DNA of 64,000 nucleotides from Prochilodus magdalenae. Its lineage: Eukaryota; Chordata; Actinopteri; Characiformes; Prochilodontidae. The stretch lies in assembly GCA_024036415.1 (NCBI GenBank), contig JAMWET010000756.1, positions 124,001-188,000 of the forward strand. Direction: 5' to 3'. Positions within the stretch are counted from its first letter, which is position 1. The number at the start of each line of letters is the position of its first letter. Both the position numbers and the translations under genes were made by a program. Positions 1 to 18,162 of this stretch are shown in pieces. The notes beneath the pieces were generated by a model. It did not search any database. It was not told the origin of the DNA and saw only the letters and a program-made list of their open reading frames with translations.

Positions 1-2249
1 AATCTGAAAAAACAAGTATTCTTTGGGTATAATTATGCCCTACAACACCCTGCATGTTCCTTTCCGCCATTAGGAATGTCTTAAAATTATGTTGTAGGCC
101 AAAACCTTACCACAAAACAGTAAAAAACATAAAACAATGTCTGTAAATATCAGGCAGTGTATTTATAACCATTTCATGTAGTTTTTAAAGAAATAAAGCT
201 CTGGCCAGGAGGGATAAGGCATCTGGCGTCATATAACCTTTCTACAAATGCACTTTTCCCCATCAACTGAATTATGCAGACATGTAAGAGAAGCAGTCAG
301 TGACCAAATAGTATTCAGCTATATATCGGACAAGTAGTATGATCAGCGGTATCAGAGAAGCAAGGGTTATTCTAGTATGTCCAGACAGCTCTGTGGGCTG
401 AACAATACTCTAGATTAGTTCATCTTACTCTTCACTGTAGTGTTGTACTATGGGCTAATGCAGCAGTGCTGCATCAGGAGGATTAACTTGAAGACCACCA
501 AGAGGGCCCTAGAACTGCACTTGGAATGCTACAGTCATAAAAGAAGCCATACAAATAAATAGCCATCATGTAGTGACATAATCAATAGCAATTTTTTTTT
601 CAGATAAGCAGATCAATACAGTGATGTAGCATGAGGCTGTTTTTGACGCATAGCCTAGACTGCATTTCACACTGGCCAACAAAAAAAAGTGACATGCTCA
701 TCTAACAGGGTGCTTATTCAGCCAGCTGACCAACTGAAAAGCTATTTGACTTCGCTTGCTCCTGCCTGGGTCATTTACTGCTCAGTGCCTCAGCGACCGC
801 CAGAACGGAAAGGCCCAGCAGAGCTCATGCAAAATGCACTAGTCTAGTTCTTTAGTTTCTTAGCTTTTTACTTTGCATGGTTCCACGGCTAGTTTTATTA
901 TGAAAGTGTGTCCAATTAACAAGGATAACAAAATGGACAAAAATACAGAAGCAGCTATGTCCTCTGGCTATGAAACTAATCTAGAAATGTGGGTACTCAA
1001 CAAATGCAAAACATCTGAGCAATAAGAAAGCATTACATTAGTGTGATAAAGCGTTAAAGGAAACCTCATAAGGCCTGGGTTATATAAGCAGCGGAAAAGT
1101 CGTTTAGGGTCTGAATACCCCAGCAAATCGCTCTTTTCTGCAGCTCCTGAAAATGGCACTAATGAAAGGGAGTTAAAGTGTTCCACAGTGATAACAGCAG
1201 CGCTACAGAGCATTTCTGTATCATTGCAACAGCGCTGCACCGTCAGCACAAAGCATGCTCTGAAAAACACTACAAAAGAGGAGCTGCAGAGGAAAAAAGT
1301 AACTGAACATAATAAAGCTGATGAACTCTGTTCCAGGTGAGAGTGAAGACCTGTTTAGCTACTGAGGTATTTACCTCCAGATGTAGGTATGGAGAGTAAA
1401 AGTAGCATGGTTTATTATGGCTCTAATGTCCTATTATCATTCCTGGTACAAGACTTCTAATGAACTCTGTTTAGGTGAGGAGACTTCAGTGTCACTCTCA
1501 GTCCACCCGTTTTTAATAGAAGGTCGGATACTGATTGTCTGTTAAAATGATCAGAAGCACAGAACACTGAAGGAGAACAGTTTCTATTAGCTAGAACCAA
1601 GCTCTGTCCAACAGGTCAAAACAAGCTCAAAACAAAGCGTGCCCTGTACACTGATTGGTGGCTTCGCCTCACATTCCTTTTTCTTTTTTTTTATGCTCAC
1701 ATAAGCTAAAAGTAGGCACAGGCTTGGCCATAATGTAGTGGAGTAAGCAGTATAATATGAGAGTTTGAAATGTAGTTAATGGAGGTAAAGTAAAAAGTGG
1801 AAAATGGAAACAGATGCACCAACACACTACCTACCGTACAGCAACAAACTACATTTACCTCCTTACTGTCCACATGACATTATGAGGACATTGCAGCTTC
1901 ACAGTCAGCAAACGTCATTCAGGTTCATCATTGCACCTTTATAAACTGCAACCTCAACCTTCACTAAACTGCACTTTCTGATTATTATATTTAACTGAGG
2001 TGACGCCACAGCACAGCCACTTAACACTGTTTCTGCTTGCGCATCAAGGTGCAGTGCTATCTGAAGGATTACCTGGAGAAATGCTTAATGTTAACATTTT
2101 ACCGAGCTCACATTAAGCACACACAGAAACATTCACGTGGCTTTCATTATTAACTTTAACCATTTTCACGACATTATTTCCAGATTATTATTCATTATAG
2201 GTAAAGAATTTATTTGTCCTTTACAGCAAATTTAGCTGAATGAACATAA
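1..2249. other. AT-rich non-coding stretch, nothing specific seen
   Basis: No exon with credible splice sites, no RNA gene and no clear mobile element was recognised. The longest open frame, about 100 codons on the minus strand near 1.0-1.3 kb, resembles no family I know and is within what chance gives. Short homopolymer runs occur (for example T runs near 590 and 1,680). Confidence 0.5.
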
Positions 2250-2630
2250 AACCCACCTCACAGAAGGCAGGAGGCATGAGCAGGCCCTTTTATTAAAATA
2301 GGAGACAAGAAAAAGTGAAACCAGGAAATAATAGTAATGACCAAAATACTTAGAACATGAACTAAGCCAGAAAACAAACCGGAGATAACCGAACAGAGCA
2401 TTACAAACTGAAACACCAAGCAAACGAATAGGAGTATAAATGCACAGGACCACCTGGGGCTAATGAGAAGGCGGGGCTACAGACTAGTGACAGGTAAGAA
2501 AAGGCAGGGAAGAGCAGTGCTAGACAAGAGTAAAAAGGAGAATTAAAGAGCATGACCAGAGATACGAGGAAGGTAAACAAGAGGGGAGAAACGGGTCTGA
2601 AGACATGACGATTACATCCAGTTTTTTAAC
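2250..2630 (-). repeat. Dispersed repeat, LTR-like, copy 1
   Basis: Read on the minus strand, this segment matches the 10.68-11.08 kb segment. Both contain a CACCTGTC block, then TAGTYTGTAGC, then CCCCGCC, then TTGCTTGGTGTTT in the same order, followed by an AATAAA-like signal (TTTTAATAAAAG here). A GC-rich block followed by a polyadenylation-like signal is what the end of a retroelement or a solo LTR would look like, but no flanking target duplication or coding part is visible, so the class is inference. Edges are approximate. Confidence 0.55.
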
Positions 2631-2639
2631 ATTTGGTGG

Positions 2640-5600
2640 CATATGCCAACTTCTACACAGGGTGAGCATTTCATGACCAATAGATAAAGAGACCAATTCA
2701 TAACTAGCCAGAATAGCATCTCATTCCAATCATTACATATTTACTTAAAGTAATGTTACATGCATCTTTGCTTCTTTTGTAATGTTCCCATTTTGAAGAC
2801 AGTTACGTCATTTGGCGAAATACACAGTCATTATCTCACACATGTCCAGTCGTGGACAGACAGAAGGGAAGGCTTTTTGAATAAATGACATCACCATGTT
2901 AAACTGTGGCTTTTGTAGAGTGATCACTGACTGCAGGGGAATAAAAAGGATGAGTCAAACTCTCCAGCAGCTGTCACAGGGTGTGGCCCACTGGCATTCC
3001 TCTGCACAAACATCAAGCCTTAATATTAGGGGTATTAAGATATGCACATCAACGTTATTCTTATTTTTGTACAAGGGCTGCAATGCAGTATATGCTGTGA
3101 AATAAGTGCTGTTAAATTCTATAAGTGCTGTTAAATTTTATTTTTTAGCTCCCTTATAAAAATCTATCATATTTTGGTGCAAAAAACTCCAAAACAAATC
3201 ATATTATGAAATTTGTAAAAGATTAGATAACCCTAATTTAAAACTGCTAATGCATGTGCGGTACCCATTGAGGAGTGAAACAATGATGAGAAAAAATAAC
3301 AAAGCCTCAACAAATCTGACTTGTAAATATAGCATGTAAATCTAGCGTGCACTCACTGTTCAGTGCGCTAAAGCCAGATGATGACCTTTGCAGTGGTTGA
3401 AGTGGACAGACTGACAAAGAGCTCCATAAAAGCGTGTGAAAGCCTCCCTACGGAGAGAGTAATGGAGCAGTATGGAGAGATCTCACGGGTGATAACTGCC
3501 TAGCGCCCACACTGCATACTAAACCTACAGCATAGACCCACCAGTACAACCGCATACACCAATTTACTACGACCTTGAGAATACTATTGCTGTATCGGGA
3601 GGTTGGGCAAAAGTCATGCTTTGACTTATAAAAGACCAAGGCAAAAAATAGTTACAGAGCCCACTTCCCATGTTTTCATTATGTTCTATATCTTTTATTT
3701 TCATATGGATTTTTCCTCAGGGGTCCACTTGTGATGTCTGTACCACATTGTCTTCATTATTTTCCGCATGTTGGTGTTCAGTCTCTCTTTACATCTTAGA
3801 AAAAAATAAAAACAAAAAAAGTTTATTCTTGCCCAGAGCGGGCAGCGGTGGTGATAATGATTGTTTGTCAAGAGTGTCAGCCATCATGGCATTCACTGTG
3901 TGTTCATTGGCTACCTGTCTTTAAATGATCTAACTGGCTGCAGGTCCTTCAACATGATTGACTACAGGTTAGAATATGCCATCAGGGCAGTAATACTTCA
4001 TCATTGTGTTGGACTGATTGAAAGAATGCTACAGTGACTCACAATCACCCTTTCAGATACAAGGTATTATGAGACAGGGAGACGCTAAATAAAAAAACAG
4101 AAAATCTTAAATATTGCTCCCTAAGGACATGTAAGTGATTTTGATTGGCTACCTCTGATTGCTATTTGTTGTAGAAGCTGAACCATTCCTTTTAACTTTA
4201 GTGTAAACAGGTGGGGCGAACTGCTGTGGGCTAAATACTGTATTAGTGTATGTATATGTAATATATATATATAACATATATATAAACTTCAACAATGTGT
4301 ACTGATTTTACTAAATCAAACTCAAAACCAAAGTAAATTCAGTTTTTCATGTTTTGGTTCCTTTAAAACGTAATATTTCTAAGTAAGAGTCTTATCCTGA
4401 AACCAGTCCAATAAGAACATAAGATAACCAGATGAAAAATGAGTCACCTGTAATCGCAACATATCTAATAGCTTGTAGCCCCTGCCTAAATGCAATCACA
4501 CCTTTTTGCCAATCATTAACATCTGGTTTAGACCCATTTTCACACAACAACTTAATCATGCAGCGTAACACCTCTTCTCGAAAAAGAAAAACATTCTGAA
4601 AACAACCACCCTACAAGCACAGATCTCAAACACGACAGACCTGCTTTAACTGTAACCTTGCTGTGTTTGAAATAAAGATTAACATAATCTGACTTTCAAA
4701 TCATGCCCAGGTTACAGGTGTGCATGGGGATTTATGGAATAAAGGAGTATTACTGTAATTAAACCTTTCCATGCTGGCCAGATGTGAATAAGTGGATAAC
4801 GTTCATACATTCATGGAAGGATTCCGGACAGCTAATCTGATTAGATGATAGATGAGTAAATCTCGCAGTTAAATATGCAAGGACAGCATAAGGTCAAAAG
4901 CAAATTAAACAATGTCCTGTATGCTCACCAAAAAGCAACGGAAAGAACATGAATGTTGCTGTTAGGGGTGGGGGAAATGTTTGGCATGGGAGGAGTCTGT
5001 GCAAAACGCATCACTAGAGACCATCTGTAGTGCACGTGCCCAGGATGCTGCCATATACATCCTTCAGATGACTTTCAGGGAGAAGTTTCCTCCTATCTTT
5101 GGTAAATTAACTTTCCTGAGTGCACATTGTAAAGGCGAATGGGCAGCGTTCAAAACTCAGGCAGTAATTTGAATATAGTTCACTAAATTGAATACAGTTG
5201 TGACAGACAGTGGTTGTAATTGGCCTGGCAGCTCTGTGGAAACAGCAGCGGTAGCAACTACTGTTTTTACTTCTTTCAGCCTATGAGTTATTAGAAGCTG
5301 TCAAAGCTGCAAGATTAAAGCTTTTGGTAGAAAGGTTCTTTACTGGACAGTCTGCAGTGTGAAATAAATCTGCTGTAGTTCCTGAAATGTAGAACATATA
5401 CATTAGCTTTATTCCTAAACAAACTGCAATCTTATCAATCCAATTGCAATCATAATTTTATTTGTAAGTCTATATATATTTGAAATGAGCACAAACGCAA
5501 CATATTCATGTTTTATTCTTATCAGCTTTATAGGTTTATTGTAAATATCCTGTGATGTCTTTGCATGTCTGTATTTTATGTAGTTTAAAAAGGAAATGGT

Positions 5601-8140
5601 GTTCATGTTTATCCCAACTTTCTTAGGAAACTCCCTCACACACACACTTCTGAATCTGATGCCTGCAATAGCTCCCAAACAAATTGGGACAGATGCCTTA
5701 GAAGAAATGCTGAAGTGATGCAACCATGCTTAAATATAAAAAGAGGCAGGAAAGGCCTTGGCTTTTATATGCAATAATGGGCAGAGACTCTTTTCCAAAA
5801 ATATATATGCAAATAAGCCAACAGAAGCATTCTTTAGCCACAGATTAAAATGATTTTAGGTACTTAATCCTACACTTTGTATAATCTCATCAAACATTTA
5901 GGGAATCTGGAGAAAAGAGAAGGCTGAATCCACAAGTGACTTTAAATCCTCAAACAGCATTACATTAAAACCAGCATGTTTCTGTGATTAATATTACTAT
6001 ATGGGCTCAGGAATACAAACCATCAAAAAAATGTGGAGGCCTGTATTGTGGTCTGATAAGTCACCAAATTCTTTATGAAAATAATAGATGTTCTCTGGGT
6101 CAAATGTCCAAAAGTCATGGCTTGAAGAATATTAGTGGTTAACTACATTTCAGTAAAGTAACTGTTACCCCTGAACACATTCTGAAGAAAAACATGCTGC
6201 CTTTTAGACGCCATCTTTTTCAGAGACGTCTACACTTACTTGACAAAACAGTAGGCTTCATAGGCAGTACAGATGCTAGACTGGCCTGTATACAGTCAGG
6301 AACCGGCTGATATTGAAAACGCTTGTCTTAATATGTTTAAAATAGATACAAGAAACCTTGGTATAGTTGCATAATTAAAAAATTGCTTTCCCAGTTGTTT
6401 CAGTTGATGTTTTCAGTCCCTAAACAATTTTTACATTACACAGTGGTAAACAAGTTTGTATTCCAGCTTTTTGGAATGTGTTCATAAAGCATAAAATGTT
6501 TTGTTTTTTAAGTATTTTAGACTTGTGTAATAAAATGTAATACCAATTCATCCTAATAAAAGTAGAAGGCTTACAACGTAAAATAACGGCGACTGAGTTA
6601 ATGTGCATAATAAAAGTTGTGACAATGATTGATTTGGCCTGTCACAAAGTTACTCCACCAAGTCACAATTTGTGAGAAAACAAACATGTTCTCATGGTCT
6701 CCAGAAAGGTAACTTTATTAAAAGGGGTGAAATGCAGGAATAAGGAAGTCATTTTACCTCATAAAATTTGGACACAATGTAAAGGGCAGCTGGTGAATTC
6801 AAAATTGTGTAAAAAAAAAAAAAAGACAAACTGACAGCAGCAATATCTTGCTTTTTACTGTATAATTTATAAAATTTTTATTTTCAAACTATTTTAGAAA
6901 TTAGATTTCATGCGATTTTAAAGATACCTACATTCTTTAATGGTATTATTATTCCTTTACACCCTCAGCTCACTACAAACAATACATTTAGGTCTCCCCC
7001 AAAGCAAAAACTTCAGGCACCCCTGCTTTAGGGCCTGCATTTGAATCCTTTTCTAAACAGTATCTAAGCTAAGTGATAGTGATTGATGTAAAGCCGCCAC
7101 AAAACAAAGTTAGCCAACAGGTAGCCTTATGGCAAGCTTTATATCGAGCTGTGAAAAGCTGATTTCAGAGCATTTTCAGAGACATTATTTAGGATTCTAG
7201 TTTTGTCTGTGTGTTGTCTATGTGGGATGAAAATACTAAAATGTTTTATTTTTTTTGAATATGTTGTTAAAATGTGACGCTACATGCAGGTTTGTTTTCC
7301 AACAATATTTTCTCCTTAGGAAAGAAAATTGCACTTTGGACAATGAGGACAGTCTGGCCTCAAAATTACTCTGTCTAAAAGTGTCATAGTGCCTGGTGTA
7401 TTTCATCAAGTTATTTTAACAAAGTTAGATTATAACTGCAATGTCAGGTATTATTATTTGGTACTAGTGAAGACTGAATAAGTTGTGTTAACTGTGAGCC
7501 AAAGAAGATGGAATGACAAATAGAGAATATAGATGAGTGAGAGAAGGTCAAACCTGAGAAATAGCATGGGAAAAAAATATTCTAATTCAGAGACGGAGAA
7601 GACGGTGGAAAACAAATGAGATTGTCAGAGAAAACTACTGCGCATTGCACAGAACTTCCAATTCCATTTATTCTTATCAAACTTTCAAAAATGGAAATGC
7701 AAGGTGCTGCTATATGGTCTACTGAATGCCACACATAAAACAAACTCAAATCAAATCACTTATGCAAAGGCACTCACTCACATGTCCTTGTGATAAGAAA
7801 GACTCTAACAGATGTGGTGGAGCATTCCCACTCTGTTGGGTGCTGGAGCAGCAGTCGGGTATGTTTGGGGTCTGTTTCAGCTCCATTCAGCACTGATCCG
7901 TGATTGGGCTTTGGGGCGGATGTGATGGATTTGAGCACGATGTGGCAGTGACATTACACTGTAAATCACGGCATTGCACACAAAAGCACTGCTCTGTAAT
8001 TAAGTGTTATTAGGCTGACTTCAACAGCAAATATATTAGCAGCTGTCCAACACACATGCATATATATATATGACAGCACATCACACACATGCTCACACAC
8101 ACCACTTATTTACATACACACTTTGCAATGTGATGACATG
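2640..8140. other. Non-coding stretch with minor simple repeats
   Basis: No gene was found. It contains an AT dinucleotide patch near 4,250-4,284, an A14 run near 6,811-6,824 and a short AT patch near 8,060. The stretch 7,790-8,000 is comparatively GC-balanced and free of recognisable repeats, so it could be conserved non-coding DNA, but nothing in one sequence proves that. Confidence 0.45.
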
Positions 8141-8149
8141 GGGTCATAC

Positions 8150-8340
8150 TGCTTATTGTAACTTTCCAAAAACAACTTCTTGCTGTGCAACAACAAAAGA
8201 TGACTGAACCAACAGAAATGTTCCAAATTTGCTTGGAATAAAATCCCTTTACATTAACTTTTACTAAAAGGCAGGAATGCTTTTTTCTCATCTGTTAATT
8301 TGCCATTTTGGAGACTTGTAAATATGAAAATATATCTTTT
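8150..8340 (+). repeat. Dispersed teleost-type repeat, copy 1
   Basis: The block containing CCAACAGAAATG, then a GCTTGGAA motif, then TTTGGAGA followed by CTTG recurs in the same order and spacing at 19.88-20.05 kb. A shorter piece with GCTTGGAATAAAAT is seen near 61.2 kb. I recognise the wording as a common fish interspersed repeat, but I cannot name the family with certainty. Confidence 0.5.
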
Positions 8341-8723
8341 GCTCCTCACAAAAAGTGTAAACAGTATCATCGGTTAGGTTACTCTCCATTTTTGAAAAGG
8401 GGAAATCAGTATGGAATGTATCCTCATTAGGAGCTGAAACTTTCACCAGTACTTTCTCAGATAGCTCTAATGTCCATAATTTAGTCTGGTCTGCTTTCGG
8501 AGATGTTTGCATCACATGTAAGCAGAAGAATTTTCCGGAAATTTCAGGCTAAAGTTTTGCTCTAAAAAAAGGCACTTTTTTAGTGTATGATAGCATCTGT
8601 TACAGACATATTTGAAATAATTTATTGACTTATTAGAATAAAGTGCATGACAAGTGCAAGTGTTTTTATTGAGGCCAGGAGTTTTTCTTACACTGAAACT
8701 TAACCCTACCAAAAAACATTTAT

Positions 8724-8724
<1 letters not shown>

Positions 8725-8763
<39 letters not shown>
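8725..8763. repeat. (GATA)n microsatellite
   Basis: About ten uninterrupted copies of the tetranucleotide TAGA/GATA. This is a classic fish tetranucleotide microsatellite and a likely length-polymorphic marker. Confidence 0.95.
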
Positions 8764-9040
8764 CAGCCAGTAGCGGTTTCACAAAAAGAACAGCACAGAT
8801 ACAAATACAAATACAAAAATAAAAATAAAACAGTGTTGTGCAGTATGAACAACCTAAATGGGTCGGTCGGTACCGGCAGCAGTATTATTAACTGTTAAGC
8901 TATAAGCTATAGAACTATACATAGTGCGGGTCACTATTGATGGATATGTAAATATAAATATATAAATATATCTCACTTCGTAAGGAGGCAAGAAATATAT
9001 ACAAGAGTACAAATATAACTGCAGGCTGTAAAAAAGACAG

Positions 9041-9097
9041 TAAAGTAAAATAAATAATAAGTAATAAATAAATAATAAATAAAGTAATAAATAAATG
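9041..9097. repeat. AT-rich (TAAA/TAA)n low-complexity tract
   Basis: Imperfect mixture of AATA and AAATA units on the plus strand. It creates spurious Y/L/F-rich frames on the minus strand that should not be read as genes. Confidence 0.85.
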
Positions 9098-9099
9098 TG

Positions 9100-10670
9100 C
9101 ATGAATGTGACGCGGTTATCAGCAGATAAATGACTGATGAATGAGTTGAGTACCCTATTTTTTGCACTAGAATTCAGTTGAACCTGCTAACTAGTTCTCT
9201 CTCTCACAAGACGGTACCAAGCTTGGAGGATGAAGGGCAGGCAGATGCTTCTTTTAAGACCCATCAAGTCATCTGAGAGATTGAATAGCACCCAAAACCT
9301 GAAGCTAAACTGCACCTTCATACCCATACAAGAAGCACAAACTGAGGATGAATGTGGGGCTGATATCATCGTCAGAGCTGCAGAAATAATACCGTAAACT
9401 GCTAACGTGTAAATACAGTGAATACTATACTTGTTTGAACACAAATACATGCTCCTCTGTCTCCGCTGTCCGCTATCTCCCTTTACTTAGCTTCGATCTC
9501 TCCTCCCTCTTACACTGGCTTTCGCTTGAATCACTCATTCTCTTACATCACTGATCATTTCACATTTAAAAATAAGGGTCTCTGATTATACCAGAGCTCG
9601 TTCAGAGGAGCAAAGAGTGACTAGTTTACTCTCTTACATGGTTGAACCTGATCTTAAATTGTGCCCAGCTTAACAGATATCTGCTTCAACTGGCTTTAAC
9701 CTGGGTGATCAGAGACAGGGAGACAACACTGACAGAGGGAGGCCAGTTATTTTGTCTTGGATTCTTGGCACTCATACACATCAGCTCTTTAGGGCCAGCT
9801 CTTTCCTGACCATCAGCCACTCTGTGATAAAGGTAAGTCTCATAGCTCCAATAGTGCTGTTATGTCTCGCCCTCAGAGAACGACTCCTTTAAAGCACACA
9901 CCTTTTAATCCGCCACACCCCCTCCACTATGAGTCACAGCAGTTCCGTCCCAAATCACAAGGATTAAAAAGTGTTCCCTTTACTTCCCCTTGGATGAGCC
10001 TGCAGTGAATTATGATTATGCCTGCAGCGGCCCGCTTGAGTGTGCTTGATAAAACTATTCTGCTTCACTTCAGACAATGAGTCTTAGGAATGCCAAAGCG
10101 TCTCTGAAATGGGTGCACCTCAACACAATTACAACATCACCATGGCAAGGATCACTGCTGAAGTAAACCCCCTAACCACTTCAAATGGGGATTAAGAGGG
10201 CAGCGGTTTAGAAATGGGTGCCAGTGTTCAAATGGGTTGGGATGGGATCGGGTGACGTTCTAATAGGAAACTTCACAAAGATCAAACAGAGTTATTAACT
10301 GCATTGTTATGTACAGAGTTGAGTTCATATGATGAGTGCACACTAAATTAAAGTGGAGTGTTTGGATTATGCACCGGGTTGAAGAGGTATAGTCACCACC
10401 CTGCAGCATCGACACACATGGAATTTAAAATTTAAAATGAATGCACTGCAGTTGCTAGATCAGTGTATGTATTCAGGATAGAGCATGATGGAAAACATAA
10501 AGCTTTAAGTAAATGCTCTTTTTTATATTATATATGTATATAATGTTCCTGTTATGTTAAATGTTAACTAAGATATCAAGAACATTCAGTGGACGTTTTG
10601 AGGATGCTGTCAGGGCCACAGATAATGTTACATAATAACATCCTACCTTTAGAAAGAACATTCTGGGAAA
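9100..10670. other. Non-coding stretch, nothing specific seen
   Basis: Mostly unique-looking DNA with moderate GC around 9.6-10.3 kb. No splice-bounded exon or transposon end was recognised. Confidence 0.4.
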
Positions 10671-10675
10671 CCAAT

Positions 10676-11080
10676 GTCTCGTGGGACAAGATGAGGAGGC
10701 AGGATGTAAATGCAAGTCTTTAATGAAGAGCAAAGAAGATACAACAAAAGCCAAAGACTCTAGAAAAAACAAGAAACAAAACACCACTAGGACCAAAAAA
10801 ACAGGGATACAAAATAACCAACATGGAGACAAAACACCAAGCAAGAACAAAAGTACTACAGGGAGTGTAAAAGAACAAGGACTAACGAGTAACACCTGAG
10901 GCGGGGCGGAGCTACAAACTAAGGACAGGTGACGGGCCTGACAGGAGGGTGCAGACAGGAGGAGCAAAAACAAAACAAACAGAAACACATGGAACAGGAC
11001 AACAAAAGGCACATGGAAGTGACCAGAGAAAACGGAGAGAAGACACGGCAAACAGAGAAAACAGAGACGTGACACCAAAA
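10676..11080 (-). repeat. Dispersed repeat, LTR-like, copy 2
   Basis: Minus-strand reading shows the same ordered blocks as copy 1 at 2.25-2.63 kb (CACCTGTC, TAGTTTGTAGC, CCCCGCC, TTGCTTGGTGTTT) and then CATTAAAG as a polyadenylation-like signal. The 173-codon leucine/valine-rich minus-strand frame over this repeat is a by-product of its pyrimidine-rich composition. Plus-strand sequence after it (11.17-11.19 kb) is a short AT run. Confidence 0.55.
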
Positions 11081-11796
11081 AAAAAACTTCCTGCTAAAAA
11101 CTTCAGTAGGTGGACACAGTATCGCTTAAACAATGGCAAGATGAATGATCTTATATTTTTTTTAAAAATTATATATATATATATATTCTCATTTTGTTGT
11201 AAGCTTGTTATAAGAACTTATTTCTAGACATTGTTAAGTGTTTTAAGTATGAGGCCAAATTATCTCACTATCTACACTATGCTGATATACTGATATCACC
11301 ATACTGATAACCTACTGTAATTATCATCTGTTTATTTTGTTTTTGTTTAGAGATTTTGCCATGGGTCTGTTAAATATTTGCTAGAAAAGACAGAACAGAT
11401 TTGTGGGAGGAGCATTGATAGGTCAATTGTAGGTTGTTTAAAACTAAAGGAGAATGCAATGCAGTTACTGAATGAGGGTCCACTGGTGGTAAGATGTGGG
11501 GGTATAGGCGGGGTCTGCATTAGATGGCCTTTATGAATTTGAGAAAGGAGGCTGCATAGAAAAAAGAGGAGAAAAAAGGTTCCAGAGGAATAATGACCTG
11601 CCAATCAGGGATGCCTCAGGAGAGCTGGCTGGGGTTTAGCTGTTGATTGGCAGTTCTGACATTTGCCCACTCAACCTCAGAGTGGGGTCCGCAGTCCTGG
11701 TGGGAGGCAAAGCCGACCTGTGCACAGGAGCGCTCCCAAAACACGTCCATAACTCTCCATCATGACACGCACACACACTTTCCCAGTTGTACGCCC

Positions 11797-16620
<4,824 letters not shown>

Positions 16621-16626
16621 GTCAAA

Positions 16627-17109
16627 AGGTATGTTTACATCTTGCATTAACATGTGTTTTTAGTTATCAGACTGCGTTCCCATTTCACTTGGCTGCATAA
16701 AAAGCCTGGTGTAAATAGCCCATTGTGTTTAGCCCATAAACCACAATGTTATCCATATACAACTGAGTGCTGACAAGCAGCCGGGGGAATAAACAATGAA
16801 TCCAGCAATGGAGGATATGCATCACTCAAACTAACTCCAAACCAAGACCTCCTTCACTCTAGAGCGGTGAAAGTGTCCAAGTCAAGCTTGTCCACTCGAA
16901 TCATCCCAGGGAAAGGAGTAAACAAAAGTAAAATGAAAAACAAAGTGTTGATGTGCTTTTCATACAGGAAAAAATGTGAACTCATCTGGTCCGACTGCGG
17001 AGGCCTTTTACTAAAAAGTATAAATCTGGAATTCCATTTGGAAATGAAATTTATAGAGATACGATCCATACCTAAAGCATACATGCTAATCCAAAGTGTA
17101 AACAGGCCC
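16627..17109. mobile_element. MITE-like element with terminal inverted repeats
   Basis: The left end (from about 16,628) and the reverse complement of the right end (17,081-17,108) share TGTTTACA, then TTG, ATTA and CATGT at matching spacing over about 25 bp. The interior of roughly 430 bp carries no transposase-like frame, which fits a non-autonomous DNA element. The target-site duplication is not clear, so exact ends and superfamily are uncertain. A second element with TTTACACCTGGT ends lies at 28.44-28.93 kb and may be related. Confidence 0.5.
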
Positions 17110-17754
17110 AAAATGTCATCTATATGTACCTATGGTTAAGATGATATTAATCTATACTCCAGTGATCTAATAAACACATGACAATTTACATATAGCTCTA
17201 GACGATGAGTACTTCCTGTCCCAGAGTTTATAAGCTTCAGCTTCAGCTTGCTCTGTGGTAATATTAATCACACTTGAATAGGACTATCAAGTTATATTTC
17301 TAACAGTGCATTTTTAGGCGCTTCCTGTTTGATATATTTTTGCAGCTGGTGTTTTGGAAGATTTAAAGAGTTAGGTACAGATTGTTACAATTCAGTAAGT
17401 ACATTTATTATTTCTTGGCCTTTGAAAACCTTGATTAATTCTCCAGATCACTGATAGGTTTCCAATTTTCTTCACTCATACAATATATCTAAATCACTAC
17501 AAATTGGTTTGGAATTTATTAACTTCCACTCAAAACTCAAAACTCAAAACTATTTTTAGCACGAGCGGTGCCTAGTCTTTATTTAGATGCATGTGCATGG
17601 AATTCCTGATATTTATAATGAAATCATTGTTTATTCCTGAATCCAAAGAACACTGCTTCATTTTGATCAACCATTCCACCACACCGGCTGCATTAATGAT
17701 CCATTCCCCCTGGCACTTTGTATTCCGAGCAGAGGTGAAAAGCTTTTATTTGTG

Positions 17755-17755
<1 letters not shown>

Positions 17756-17786
<31 letters not shown>
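17756..17786. repeat. (GT)n microsatellite
   Basis: About 15 GT dinucleotides on the plus strand, an ordinary fish microsatellite. Confidence 0.95.
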
Positions 17787-17787
<1 letters not shown>

Positions 17788-18162
17788 ATGGGTTTGTTTT
17801 CCCCAGGGAGAAATCTAGTAGAAAAGCTCTTAATGTATGGCTGCATCGATCAGAGCCTCTCCTGGGCTCACACACACTGATGCTTTAAACAGATTAAATG
17901 ACTTATTATCTCCCTGTCAACAGCCTGTCTGCCACAGGCCTGTGTGTGTTTGTAGCTGGGAATAGAAAAAGAAACAGAAGTGGCAGTGGTGGAGTGAGTG
18001 TGAGTCTGCTGCTTGCTTGAAGTGTGTGTTTGTGTTTGTGTGGGGGCGGGGGAGTGGAGAATGTCTAAACAACTGTGCATGTGCACATGTATATAAACAG
18101 GTATACTGATATATGTTTTTGTGTGCATTAAGAATATCTAGGCAGGCAAGTGTCATTTTATA

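Noticed and set aside
5415..5723. 102-codon minus-strand frame
   Set aside because: AT-rich sequence, no family resemblance, no splice or promoter context.
10557..11078. 173-codon hydrophobic minus-strand frame, membrane-protein-like
   Set aside because: Lies over the dispersed repeat copy 2; hydrophobicity reflects pyrimidine-rich repeat DNA.
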